Origin: Armatimonadota bacterium
Lineage (GTDB): Bacteria; Armatimonadota; Fimbriimonadia; Fimbriimonadales; Fimbriimonadaceae
Assembly: GCA_029781035.1 (NCBI GenBank)
Contig: JAKOXK010000079.1
Coordinates: forward strand, 1-64,000
DNA length: 64,000 nt
Direction of reading: 5' to 3'
In this document: piece by piece, positions 15,367 through 24,199 of the stretch
How the letters are laid out: the number at the start of each line of letters is the position of its first letter
Numbering within the stretch: position 1 is the stretch's first letter
The notes under the pieces: model-generated
Seen by the model: only the letters and a program-made list of their open reading frames with translations
The model's database searches: none
What the model was told of the DNA's origin: nothing
Position numbers and translations under genes: made by a program

Positions 15367-17472
15367 ATGAGCAGAATGCTGAAGCAAGCCTACGGAAACG
15401 CCGCGCGTTTCTCGAACGGGCCAGGTCCGGACCTGACCGCACTCCTGAACCAGGGGCTGGAACTCCACCGACGCGGACAACTGGGCGAAGCCGCCACCGT
15501 GTACGGTAAGGTCCTGGAACAGGATCCCGACCACTTTGACGCCCTTCACTTGCTCGGTGTCGCGGCTCACCAATCGGGCAACCACATTGAAGCCCTTCAA
15601 CTCCTGGACAGGGCTCTCCAGATCCGTAGTGACCTTCCCGAGATCTATTCGAACCGTAGTTCAGCCTTGATGTCGCTCGGCCGGTTCGACGAGGCTTATG
15701 ATTCCTGCCAGAAAGCCATTGAGGTTGATCCGTCCTATGGCGACGGTTGGTTCAACGCCGGCAACGCACTCTCCAAACTCGGGAGACGGGCGGAAGCGAT
15801 CCGGCACTTTCAACGAGCGGTTCAGACCCGGCCGAATCTCGTGGCTGCTTGGAGCAATCTGGCGGGAGAACTGCTCGACGACGGTCGGTACCAGGAAGCG
15901 AAGACCGCCCTCAAACATGCATTGAAGCTCGATCCCAACCACGTTCGAGCCCACCTCAACATGGGGGTCGTCCACATGGAGACGGGAAACACCGCAGAGG
16001 CCGAACGCGAGTTCGCCAAATCGATTGAGTTGGAACCTCAGTACACGAGGGCCAGACTCAACATGGCTAACTTGGCCTTCCAGGCGGGAAGGGTGACCGA
16101 GTGTCTTCAACAGCTTTCTGCAGTGCTAGAGGTGGAGCCTTGCTCGGCTGAAGTCGCCAACGCGTTGGCTAATTGCCACAAGGTGATGGGTCAGCCGGTA
16201 GACGCGTGTGAAATGTACAGGCAGGCCACCCAAGCCGATCGCAGTTCGTGGGGCTATCACAGCAACCTGCTTCTTGCTATGCTCGGCGAACCCAGAACGA
16301 CGGCTCAGGACAGTCTGAACGAGGCACTTCGCTATGCAGCACGGCACGCTCCCCCTTGTCACGGGCCGAAAAAGCGGACTGGCCCCCTCAAGCGGATTGG
16401 TTTCGTCTCACCTGACTTCCGTATCCACCCAGTGGGCTTTTTCCTGGAGCCTTTACTTCGGAATCTCTCTGGAGTCGAAGTCGTGCTCTATGCCAACCAA
16501 AATCAACACGACCGTCAGACGGCTGTCCTGGCGAGCCTTGCTTCTGGGATGAGGACGGTCAAGGCACTGTCCACTGATCAAGTGTGCGAGGCGGTCCGTG
16601 AAGACGAGATCGACGTCCTCGTTGACTTGGCGGGACACACGGCCGATTCACGGCTCGACGTCTTTGCCAAACGGGCGGCGGCGGTCCAAGTCACTTGGCT
16701 CGGATACTCGTCAACAACGGGCCTCAGCCAGTTCGACGCCCTGATCGGCGATCCGATTGTGACGCCGCCAACCGACGATCCGTTCTATAGCGAGCCGGTC
16801 TTCCGGTTGCCCCACAGCTTTGTCCCGATGTTCACGGTTGCCGATGCTCCAGACACGTCGCCACCGCCCAGTGCTCAGTCCGGGTACACGACTTTCGGCA
16901 GTTTTAATGCCACATCGAAGATCCATGACGGGGTCATCGAAGTTTGGAGTCGGATCCTCCATGAGGTTCCCGGCTCACGACTCGTGATCAAAAACCTCGC
17001 CATGGTCGATCCTATGGTGCGCGAACGGTTCGCGCAGGCTTTTCTGGCCCGAGGAATCGAATCCAGTCGTCTGACCTTCTCGAGCCAAACGTCGCGAGAC
17101 CAGCACTTCGCCGACTTCTCAAGCATCGACGTGGCCCTCGACACATTCCCTTACTCGGGCGCGACGACAACCTTGGACAACCTCTGGATGGGAGTCCCCG
17201 TGGTCACGCTGAGGGGCGACCACTACGCGGGCCGCATGTCGGCCAGCCTCGTGACTAACGCGGGATTCGGCGACCTCGTCGCCGAAACGCCGGATCTCTA
17301 CGTGCAGAATGCAGTCAGCCTGGCGAATGACGGCGCAAGGCTTGAAGCGATAAGGCGCAGTCTGAGGAACGACATTGCACTGTCACCTCTCGGGCTCACC
17401 AGTGATTTCGCGAACGCCTTCCTCAGCATCTTGTCCCGGATATGGGAGGAATCGGAATCGTCGGCAGCTTGA
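15367..17472 (+). CDS. TPR / SPINDLY O-GlcNAc transferase-like glycosyltransferase (copy 2)
   Basis: 701 aa from the ATG at 15367, the longest of the three. About eight or nine TPR units fill residues 18-310 (DGWFNAGNALSKLGRRAEAI, AAWSNLAGELLDDGRYQEA and similar). The catalytic part has RIGFVSPDFRIHPVGFFLEP, IDVLVDLAGHTADSRLDVFA, VQVTWLGYSSTTGLSQFDAL, TTFGSFNATSKIHDGVIEVW (UDP-site Lys kept) and IDVALDTFPYSGATTTLDNL. The longer TPR superhelix implies a different or larger protein partner from copy 1. Its end overlaps copy 3 by 31 bp, or by 4 bp if copy 3 uses a TTG start. Confidence 0.9.
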   Translation: MSRMLKQAYGNAARFSNGPGPDLTALLNQGLELHRRGQLGEAATVYGKVLEQDPDHFDALHLLGVAAHQSGNHIEALQLLDRALQIRSDLPEIYSNRSSALMSLGRFDEAYDSCQKAIEVDPSYGDGWFNAGNALSKLGRRAEAIRHFQRAVQTRPNLVAAWSNLAGELLDDGRYQEAKTALKHALKLDPNHVRAHLNMGVVHMETGNTAEAEREFAKSIELEPQYTRARLNMANLAFQAGRVTECLQQLSAVLEVEPCSAEVANALANCHKVMGQPVDACEMYRQATQADRSSWGYHSNLLLAMLGEPRTTAQDSLNEALRYAARHAPPCHGPKKRTGPLKRIGFVSPDFRIHPVGFFLEPLLRNLSGVEVVLYANQNQHDRQTAVLASLASGMRTVKALSTDQVCEAVREDEIDVLVDLAGHTADSRLDVFAKRAAAVQVTWLGYSSTTGLSQFDALIGDPIVTPPTDDPFYSEPVFRLPHSFVPMFTVADAPDTSPPPSAQSGYTTFGSFNATSKIHDGVIEVWSRILHEVPGSRLVIKNLAMVDPMVRERFAQAFLARGIESSRLTFSSQTSRDQHFADFSSIDVALDTFPYSGATTTLDNLWMGVPVVTLRGDHYAGRMSASLVTNAGFGDLVAETPDLYVQNAVSLANDGARLEAIRRSLRNDIALSPLGLTSDFANAFLSILSRIWEESESSAA

Positions 17473-19298
17473 CGCCATCGAGTCGCGACGCCGATCGTTT
17501 TTCTGAAGGTCTGCACTGTTATCGGTCGGGTCAGCATGACCGTGCGATAAGACTTCTGAGCGATCTGCTGGCCACGGATCCTCGGCAAGTCGAGGCCCGG
17601 CATGTGCTGGGGCTCTCGCTGAGGGCGGTGGGCCGGTCGACTGAATCGGTCATCCAGCTTCGTGTCGTCGTCGGAACCCAGCCAAAGAACGCTGAAGCCT
17701 GGTCGAATCTGGGCGTCGCCCTTCGGGAGGCTGGTGATCCGGTCGGTGCCCGCGAAGCGCTCGAACTGTCGGCTGTCCTTGGACGTTCCGATTCTCAGAC
17801 GTGGATCAACTTGGGAAACGTCGAGTCGGACCTTGGCCGGTTCGAAGAGGCTTCCGCGGCCTTTGGGAAGGCTCTGGAACTGGATCCGGACCGAGCTGAA
17901 GCGCACTGCGGACGGGGACGGGCACTTCTCGAACTGGGACGGGTGGGTGAAGCCAAACAAGCTCTGGCTTCTTCCATCGCGTTTGACCCTGGATCCGCCG
18001 AAGCCCACAACTGTATGGCCTTTGCCCTGGCATCGTCTGGAAACGTTGAAGGATGCCTTGGATCACTTGCTGAAGCCAGGCGGCTCAGCCCACTGAATGA
18101 CTCGCTGTCCAGCAACGTGCTTCTCCGCTCTTTGGCCAGTGACCGCCACACAGCCGAGGATCATGCCAACTTGGCCAGAAACTGGAGCGCGACGCATCGA
18201 TTTCAAGAGACCGCCAGAAGCCTGCGGTCGGGATCCAGCCTGAAGAGGATCGGATTCGTCTCTGGTGACTTGAGGAGCCATCCGGTTGGCCGAATCGTGG
18301 CCCCAGTCATTGAGCGACTGGCCAATGAAGTCGAGGTCTTCTGCTACTCAAGTAGTCCGATCGAGGACGATGTGACCGACCGTATCAGGAGGCGCTCCGG
18401 CGGATTCCGGAACGTGTACCGCGTGCCGACTGCGGAGGTGATTGACGCTGTCGAGAACGACGAGATCGATGTCCTTGTGGACCTTTCGGGACATACCCGG
18501 TACAACCGGCTCGACGTGTTCTCGTCTGGGACATCCGCCCTGCAGGTGTCTTGGCTTGGCTTTCCCGGCACGACGGGGCTCTCCCAAATGGACGCCCTTC
18601 TTGCGGACGACGTGCTGGTACCCGAGTCCCACAATCCGAATTACAGCGAGCGTGTCGTGCGGCTGCCAGGAACGTTCTTGTGCGTAGAGCGAGCGCAGCA
18701 GATCACGGTGGAGCCAGCCACTGAAGCCAGCGCTCGACCTGTGTTCGGTGTCCTCAACAACCCAGCCAAGTTCTCCGATTCCTGCTATCAGCTGTGGTCT
18801 ACGGTTATGCGCCACATGCCCGACGCCGAGCTGATAGTCCACTTCTTCAACGTTGAAGACCGCTTGGTTCAGCATGAGGTGAGGCGACGGTTCGAGTCGT
18901 ATGGTGTGAGCTCCGACCGTCTGAGATTCCCTCACGGTCGGAGTCGGACAGCGAGGGCTCGCGTCATGTCGCACGTCGATGTGGCGCTCGACACTTTTCC
19001 CTACACGGGGGCGACGACGACGCTCGACTGCCTGTTCTCAGGTGTGCCCGTCGTCACCCTGGCTGGTGACCGTTACTCATCACGAATGTCGGCAAGCCTC
19101 CTGACTGCGGTTGGCCTCGACAGCTGGGTCTGTGAGTCTGACGTGCAGTACATCGCCCGCGCCATGGAACTCGCTCAGGATCGGCTGAGCCTGCGAGAGG
19201 GCCGGAGCCAGTTGGCCGAGAGGGCGCTGAATTCGAGCCTGACCGATGTGGCGGGCTTTTCAAAGGGCCTTGTGGCCACGTTGCGGACTCTGCTCTAG
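17442..19298 (+). CDS. TPR / SPINDLY O-GlcNAc transferase-like glycosyltransferase (copy 3)
   Basis: 618 aa from the ATG at 17442. A TTG at 17469 would overlap the previous stop by 4 bp (TTGA), an arrangement also used at 25017-25020, and would remove nine residues. About six TPRs (residues 18-215) precede the GT41 region: RIGFVSGDLRSHPVGRIVAP, IDVLVDLSGHTRYNRLDVFS, LQVSWLGFPGTTGLSQMDAL, VFGVLNNPAKFSDSCYQLWS and VDVALDTFPYTGATTTLDCL. The FGSFN segment is changed to FGVLN but the Lys is kept, so activity is plausible with altered specificity. It ends 67 bp before the convergent flagellin stop. Confidence 0.88.
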   Translation: MGGIGIVGSLTPSSRDADRFSEGLHCYRSGQHDRAIRLLSDLLATDPRQVEARHVLGLSLRAVGRSTESVIQLRVVVGTQPKNAEAWSNLGVALREAGDPVGAREALELSAVLGRSDSQTWINLGNVESDLGRFEEASAAFGKALELDPDRAEAHCGRGRALLELGRVGEAKQALASSIAFDPGSAEAHNCMAFALASSGNVEGCLGSLAEARRLSPLNDSLSSNVLLRSLASDRHTAEDHANLARNWSATHRFQETARSLRSGSSLKRIGFVSGDLRSHPVGRIVAPVIERLANEVEVFCYSSSPIEDDVTDRIRRRSGGFRNVYRVPTAEVIDAVENDEIDVLVDLSGHTRYNRLDVFSSGTSALQVSWLGFPGTTGLSQMDALLADDVLVPESHNPNYSERVVRLPGTFLCVERAQQITVEPATEASARPVFGVLNNPAKFSDSCYQLWSTVMRHMPDAELIVHFFNVEDRLVQHEVRRRFESYGVSSDRLRFPHGRSRTARARVMSHVDVALDTFPYTGATTTLDCLFSGVPVVTLAGDRYSSRMSASLLTAVGLDSWVCESDVQYIARAMELAQDRLSLREGRSQLAERALNSSLTDVAGFSKGLVATLRTLL

Positions 19299-19309
19299 AA
19301 CAACGACCA

Positions 19310-19335
19310 GGGCCCCGGGCCTAAGCCCGGAGCCC
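19310..19335 (+). terminator. Terminator after the glycosyltransferase cluster
   Basis: An 11-bp stem with one mismatch (19310-19320 with 19325-19335) closes on a CTAA tetraloop and is followed on the plus strand by TTTCCTT. It ends the OGT-like operon 11 bp after the last stop and may also limit read-through from flagellin. Confidence 0.75.
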
Positions 19336-19364
19336 TTTCCTTGGGTCTGTCGTTACGAACCGCT

Positions 19365-20783
19365 TTAGCCGAGCAGCTTCAACACGGCTTGAGGCGCCGA
19401 GTTCGCCTGAGCGAGCATGGCGAGGCCGGACTGCTGCAGGATCTGTAGCTTGGTGTAGTTCGTCATTTCAGCGGCGACGTCAACGTCCTGGATCTGCGAC
19501 TGGGTCGCGGACAGGTTGTCCTTCGCCACGCTGAGGGCCCGCATGTTGGACTCGATCGTGTTCGTCATGAACGAACCGATGTTGCCCCGGGCGGTGGAGA
19601 CGGTGCTGATCGCCGAGTCGATGGCGGCCAGTGCCGACGTCATGTCCGAGCCGGTGATGTCCACGTTCGAACCGGTCAGACTCAGCGAGTTGGTGCCGTA
19701 GTTCGCCAAGTTCAGATTGGCGGTGTTGCCGGCATTGGCGCCGATTTGGAACTGGCTGTCGCCAGCGATGACCTGGACGGCGCCGGTGATTGTCGTGGCG
19801 GCTCCGCCAGCGGCAGTCAGGTTGATGGAGTTGCCATCAGAGTCCTTCAGGGTCAGGCCCTTGCCGCTCGTGAAGTGCGCCGTGGAGACAGTCGTGCCCG
19901 ATCCATCCTTGTAGGTCACGTCAGCTTGCGCGTCGGTGCCTGCACCGGTGGACGTGGTGTTGGCGGCAAGAAGGATGCCGCCGCTGCCTTCAGTCAAGGT
20001 GATCTTCTGGTCACTGCCGTAGCCACTCGTGGACAGGTCGACGTGATGGGTCGTGCTGTTCAAGGTCGCGGTGACTCCCGTGCTGCCGGAAGCGCCGTTG
20101 ATCTGGTCAATGACTTGCTGAGCCGTGGCGCCCGCGGCGACCGAGAACGAGTAGCCGTTGATCGAGAACGTACCGGCCGAAGCGACAGCGACCGTTCCTG
20201 CCGTGTACGACACGGTGCCGCTGACGGACGCCCGAGCGGCGGCCTGCGTCACGCTGATGTCAAGGCTGCCGTCGGTGGTCATCTGTGCTCCACCAAGAGT
20301 GCCGCTGACATAGGCGCTTTGCACCATGGTCGAGTCGGCGACGCTACCGTGGGTTCCAGCGCTGCCGTCGAGCAACTTGCGGCTGCCGAACGAAGTCGTG
20401 CTGGCGATACGGTCGATCGACGCCAAGATGTTGTTGAGTTGGTTCTGGTTGGCCTGCTTCTGCGTCGCGTCCAAAGAGCTGCTGCCGTTGGCGACCGCCA
20501 ATGATCTGGCGTTCTGGAGCAAGCTGCTGATTTCGCCCAAGGCTCCGTCAGCGGTCTTGCCGAAGTTGACAGCGTCCTGGTTGTTGCGCAGGGCGGCGTC
20601 GATACCACCGATCTGAGTCTGATAGCCCGTGACAGCGATCAACCCAGCAGGGTCATCGGCACCAGAGTTGATGCGCAGACCGGTCGAGAGCCGGGTCATC
20701 GACTGCGTCAGCGAGTCGCCCGTCATGCTCAAACTGCGATAGGCCGTCATTGCGGCGATGTTGGTGTTGATTCGAAACGACAT
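19365..20783 (-). CDS. Flagellin
   Basis: 472 aa. The N-terminal D0/D1 region (about 1-145) is clear: FRINTNIAAMTAYRSLSMTG, RLSTGLRINSGADDPAGLIA, NQDAVNFGKTADGALGEIS and LLQNARSLAVAN. The C-terminal D1/D0 region (about 385-472) has ARGNIGSFMTNTIESNMRAL, QSQIQDVDVAAEMTNYTKLQ and QQSGLAMLAQANSAPQAVLK. Between them lies a variable surface domain very rich in Ser, Thr, Gly and Ala, with few charges, a good substrate for O-glycosylation. A strong Shine-Dalgarno (GGAGGAAG) sits about 5 nt before the ATG, as expected for an abundant protein. No other flagellar gene lies in the window. A sigma-28 or sigma-54 promoter was not recognised. Confidence 0.95.
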   Translation of the reverse strand: MSFRINTNIAAMTAYRSLSMTGDSLTQSMTRLSTGLRINSGADDPAGLIAVTGYQTQIGGIDAALRNNQDAVNFGKTADGALGEISSLLQNARSLAVANGSSSLDATQKQANQNQLNNILASIDRIASTTSFGSRKLLDGSAGTHGSVADSTMVQSAYVSGTLGGAQMTTDGSLDISVTQAAARASVSGTVSYTAGTVAVASAGTFSINGYSFSVAAGATAQQVIDQINGASGSTGVTATLNSTTHHVDLSTSGYGSDQKITLTEGSGGILLAANTTSTGAGTDAQADVTYKDGSGTTVSTAHFTSGKGLTLKDSDGNSINLTAAGGAATTITGAVQVIAGDSQFQIGANAGNTANLNLANYGTNSLSLTGSNVDITGSDMTSALAAIDSAISTVSTARGNIGSFMTNTIESNMRALSVAKDNLSATQSQIQDVDVAAEMTNYTKLQILQQSGLAMLAQANSAPQAVLKLLG

Positions 20784-21005
20784 CTCTTCCTCCGTGAAGT
20801 TCTGTTCTGCTGCGGCAGGGCATTGTCATCCTGACGCCCGTCCGTTGGGTGAACTTCCGTAGCGCGGAGGATTGCGGGCCAGTAGTTCTGCGAGGCTTGC
20901 CAATACTCCGGCAGGATTGCCGTCAGCAGGTTTGCCAGCCAGAAAACCTACTGGCAAGAAGATTTGCGGGGATGTTTTGAACCTAAACCGGTGTACATTG
21001 CTCTG

Positions 21006-21419
21006 ATGACCCTGAGCGAGTGGTCGGCCCGGACGAAACGGGCCTTGTTCGATGATCTGTACAACGGCCGGGAGCCTTCCATCGGTGCGTTCGACTCCCA
21101 TCTGCTCCAAGAGGCGAAGATCAAGGGACTGCCTCAAATGGGTGCAACTGAGTTTGGGCCCGAGTCGGCTCGGTTCGAGTTTGTGTACGCTGGCGGCACC
21201 GGGACGGTCGTCGTTTCGGTTCACGTCGATGCTCCTGAGCGGATCGTGTTCATGCCCGTTCCGGACTGGGTCGTTGAGACCGTGTGGCAAGGTGAGGTCA
21301 GTGGGTCGTGTCATTTCGAGGCCGAAGCCGCTCAGTTGGTTCAGAGATTTCAAAGACTCCTTGAGCCAGAAGTCAACCGGGCCCAGTTTCAGCCGAGACA
21401 GGCGACGGGACGGGTCTGA
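21006..21419 (+). CDS. Hypothetical protein
   Basis: 137 aa from the ATG at 21006 (MTLSEWSARTKRALFDDLYN). An alpha/beta domain is suggested: a basic N-terminal helix, RFEFVYAGGTGTVVVSVHVD and ERIVFMPVPDWVVETVWQGE as strands, then a C-terminal helix (HFEAEAAQLVQRFQRLLEPE). No signal peptide or membrane segment is seen and no family was recognised. It diverges from flagellin across 222 bp and precedes the asparaginase-family gene by 53 bp. Confidence 0.65.
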   Translation: MTLSEWSARTKRALFDDLYNGREPSIGAFDSHLLQEAKIKGLPQMGATEFGPESARFEFVYAGGTGTVVVSVHVDAPERIVFMPVPDWVVETVWQGEVSGSCHFEAEAAQLVQRFQRLLEPEVNRAQFQPRQATGRV

Positions 21420-21425
21420 TGTTCA

Positions 21426-21445
21426 CTAGGGTCCCTTGACCCTAG
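21426..21445. repeat. Perfect 8-bp inverted repeat between two plus-strand genes
   Basis: CTAGGGTC (21426-21433) and GACCCTAG (21438-21445) are separated by CCTT. No T-run follows. It could be a weak terminator, an operator, or a leader hairpin before the hydrolase gene 27 bp downstream. Confidence 0.45.
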
Positions 21446-21472
21446 GGGGCCCTCCCTGCCACGCTAGCGAGC

Positions 21473-22345
21473 ATGCCCACATTACTTGCGACTTGGAACG
21501 AGCCTGGCCAAGTCGTGATGGACGCCGCGGTTCCTTTGATCAGGAAGGGCCTACCCATGGTCGACTGTATCGAAGCCGGGCTCACCGCAGCAGAAGACGA
21601 CCCCAACCTGATCGCGATCGGTCGCGGATCTCTGCCAAACGCGGATGGTGAACTGGAACTGGACGCCAGCATCATGGACGGCAGCGACCTGAGTGCGGGA
21701 GCCGTCTGTGCGCTCCGAGGCATCCTGCCGGCCATCAAGGTCGCGCGATGGGTCAAGGAAAGGACCCCGCACGTCATGCTGGCTGGCGATCAAGCCCGAA
21801 GGTTTGCGATCGAGCAGGGTCTGAAACCGCAGAACCTAATGACAGGTGAGGCCGTCCGCCGATACGACGAGTGGAAAGACAGCCCGGAGATTCAGGAACG
21901 TTATGTCCACAGCGTCCGCGATACCGTGACTATGATTGGGCTCGAGGGAAGTGGTCACTTCACAGCTGCAAGTTCGACCAGCGGTTGGTCGTTCAAGCTT
22001 CCAGGTCGGGTCGGCGACTCCCCCATCATTGGCGCAGGGATCTATGCGGACGATGAGGCCGGAGCGGCTGGTGCGACCGGACTGGGCGAGGAACTCTGGA
22101 AGGCGTGCGCCTCCTTCAGGACCGTTCAGAACATGAAGCTCGGCATGTCGGCACAGGATGCCTGCGAGGAGACCATCCGACACATGCTCCGAAGGCAGCC
22201 TCACAGCATTGAAAACACTTGCGTTGTCCTTGCGCTCGATAGAAATGGGAACCACGGGGCTGCCGTGACCCACGGGTTGTTCCACCTCTGGGTGCACAAG
22301 GACGGCGTGACGACCGTAGAAGAACATGCCACCCTGCAACCGTAA
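21473..22345 (+). CDS. Aspartylglucosaminidase / isoaspartyl peptidase-type Ntn hydrolase
   Basis: 290 aa. It has the asparaginase-2 (Ntn) pattern: LDASIMDGSDLSAGAVCALR, the self-cleavage site before Thr151 (HSVRD / TVTMIGLEGSGHFTAA), then GWSFKLPGRVGDSPIIGAG and YADDEAGAAGATGLGEEL. After autocleavage Thr151 becomes the nucleophile. The GW-x-FK-x-PGRVGDSPIIGAG-x-Y block is typical of the glycosylasparaginase branch, which hydrolyses GlcNAc-Asn. No signal peptide is evident, so it may act on imported glycopeptides or on isoaspartyl peptides. selB follows after 6 bp. Confidence 0.88.
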   Translation: MPTLLATWNEPGQVVMDAAVPLIRKGLPMVDCIEAGLTAAEDDPNLIAIGRGSLPNADGELELDASIMDGSDLSAGAVCALRGILPAIKVARWVKERTPHVMLAGDQARRFAIEQGLKPQNLMTGEAVRRYDEWKDSPEIQERYVHSVRDTVTMIGLEGSGHFTAASSTSGWSFKLPGRVGDSPIIGAGIYADDEAGAAGATGLGEELWKACASFRTVQNMKLGMSAQDACEETIRHMLRRQPHSIENTCVVLALDRNGNHGAAVTHGLFHLWVHKDGVTTVEEHATLQP

Positions 22346-22351
22346 GAACCC

Positions 22352-24199
22352 ATGGCCAAGCTCATTGGCACCGCCGGACATGTCGATCACGGCAAGACGA
22401 GCCTGATTCGAGCCCTGACAGGTATCGACGCAGACCGGTTGCCCGAAGAGAAAGCCAGAGGGCTCACCATCGACCTCGGGTTTGCCCACCTTGAGTTGCC
22501 TGGCGTTGGGCAAGCGTCGATCGTGGATGTGCCGGGTCATGAGCGCTTCGTGACCAACATGCTGGTCGGGGCCCTCGGCATCGACGTTGCGCTGTTGTGC
22601 ATCGCCGCCGACGAATCGGTCATGCCCCAGACCCGAGAGCACTTTCAGATCCTGTGCCTGCTTCCCGTCCAGAAACTCGTCGTGGCCCTCACCAAGGCGG
22701 ACCTGGTCGACGCCGAAACACTGGAACTGGCTTCTCTCGAAGTGAACGAGTTGCTGGCACCGACCCGGTTTGCAGCGTCGCCAATCATTCCCGTTTCCAG
22801 CGTAACGGGTGCCGGTCTCGAGGAACTTACGAACGCTCTCGCCACCGCCCTCAGAGAGCCGGACGTTGTGGCCGACGAAGCCTGGTACTTGCCGATCGAC
22901 CGGTCGTTTTCCGTAAAAGGCCATGGTGCCGTCGTGACGGGGACACTGATGCGCGGGGTCGTGCACGAGGGCAGTGCGGCCGTCGTTGAGCCAGGTGGCC
23001 ACGCGGTCAAGATTCGACAGATTCAGGGCCACTCGGCACAGCACCAAACGCGGGAACGCGGACAGAGGACCGCTCTCAACTTGAGCGGCCTCCGGCTTGA
23101 ATCACTGCATCGCGGGCAGGTCGTCGGCACGCCGGGCACCGTCTTCGAGACGACCAACCTGGAAGCGTCTCTCGAATGGGTAGATAGGCCGAAACACGGC
23201 GCGCGTGTCCGCGTCTCGATCGGCGCTGACGAAGTTATTGGTAGAGCGTTCCTCGACGCGAACGAGGAGACTTATGTGCGGATCAAGTTGGAGAGACCTA
23301 CTGCCGCGGTCCGCGGTCAACCGATCGTCCTTCGGCGCTATAGTCCGCCGTCAGTTCTGGGTGGTGGCAAGGTCACCGTGCCGGTTGCGGTGGCCAAGCG
23401 CCGCCGTGACCAGGCAAGCAGGGTCGAGGGGCTCTCTCTGGACGACGCCGTGAGGGATCGTGTTGAGCGGTCCAACCATGGTATTGCGACGGAGGAGGTC
23501 TGCCGGTTACTGGGACGGTCTCCCCAAGCGCTGGGCGACGTCTTTGAGCGATCAGTCGATTCAGGCGCACTGCTTGGCTTTGCGGGCCTCTGGTTCACTC
23601 CCTCAACGTTCTCGGCGGCCACAGTCGCGTTGAAACAGGCATTGGTCAGCCTTCACGATGCCAGCCCGGAGAAGCTCCTGTTCCCTCGTGAGAGCGTCGT
23701 GCGCGCGGCCGGATTCAAGTGGACGGGCAAGCCCCTCGATCGGATTGTCGCCCGGCTCGTCGAGCAAGGGATCTTGCGGTCGAACGGTCCTCAGATCGGT
23801 CTCGCTGAAAGGGCGGCTCAACTCAAACCCGCGCAACGTCAACTGCTGGATCGCCTGGAGGCCTGTCTCGAGGGCGCTGGCGTCGCGGTTCCGAGCCCTG
23901 GGGAAGCAGCGCTGAGTTTGGGTGTGCCCGTCCAAGCAGTCGAAGCCATGTTGCGGTTTGGTCACGAGGCCGGAGAACTTGTGCGGCTCACAGACTCCAT
24001 CTGGTACACGAGGAACCAAGTGGGGGCTATCGTCCAGCGGGCGCGACAAAAGTTTGGGTCAGAGCCCTTCTCTGCAGGTGAGTTTCGCGACTTTCTGGGA
24101 ACGACCCGCAAGTACGCCATACCAATGCTCGAGCACCTGGATGCAGTCCGATCGACGCACCGACAGGGCGATCTTCGCGTCTTTGTTCACACGAGCTGA
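22352..24199 (+). CDS. selB: Selenocysteine-specific elongation factor SelB
   Basis: 615 aa. GTPase motifs: [19 protein letters not shown] (G1), GLTIDLGF (G2), [14 protein letters not shown] (G3), TKADLVD (G4). The [20 protein letters not shown] signature is the SelB form. Two beta-barrel domains follow ([28 protein letters not shown]), then a C-terminal half of winged-helix repeats (about 370-615) that bind the SECIS hairpin. It delivers Sec-tRNA to the ribosome at UGA, so the genome should encode selenoproteins. selA, selC and selD are not in the window. The 3' end overlaps the convergent ABC-like gene by 13 bp. Confidence 0.95.
   Translation: MAKLIGTAGHVDHGKTSLIRALTGIDADRLPEEKARGLTIDLGFAHLELPGVGQASIVDVPGHERFVTNMLVGALGIDVALLCIAADESVMPQTREHFQILCLLPVQKLVVALTKADLVDAETLELASLEVNELLAPTRFAASPIIPVSSVTGAGLEELTNALATALREPDVVADEAWYLPIDRSFSVKGHGAVVTGTLMRGVVHEGSAAVVEPGGHAVKIRQIQGHSAQHQTRERGQRTALNLSGLRLESLHRGQVVGTPGTVFETTNLEASLEWVDRPKHGARVRVSIGADEVIGRAFLDANEETYVRIKLERPTAAVRGQPIVLRRYSPPSVLGGGKVTVPVAVAKRRRDQASRVEGLSLDDAVRDRVERSNHGIATEEVCRLLGRSPQALGDVFERSVDSGALLGFAGLWFTPSTFSAATVALKQALVSLHDASPEKLLFPRESVVRAAGFKWTGKPLDRIVARLVEQGILRSNGPQIGLAERAAQLKPAQRQLLDRLEACLEGAGVAVPSPGEAALSLGVPVQAVEAMLRFGHEAGELVRLTDSIWYTRNQVGAIVQRARQKFGSEPFSAGEFRDFLGTTRKYAIPMLEHLDAVRSTHRQGDLRVFVHTS

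Noticed and set aside
20784-21005. Possible sigma-54 (GG-N10-GC) or sigma-28 promoter for flagellin
   Set aside because: TGGC/TGC words occur but the spacing is off by one or more, so none was called.
21836-23047. 403-codon open frame on the minus strand
   Set aside because: Antisense shadow of the asparaginase-family gene and selB, which have clear motifs.
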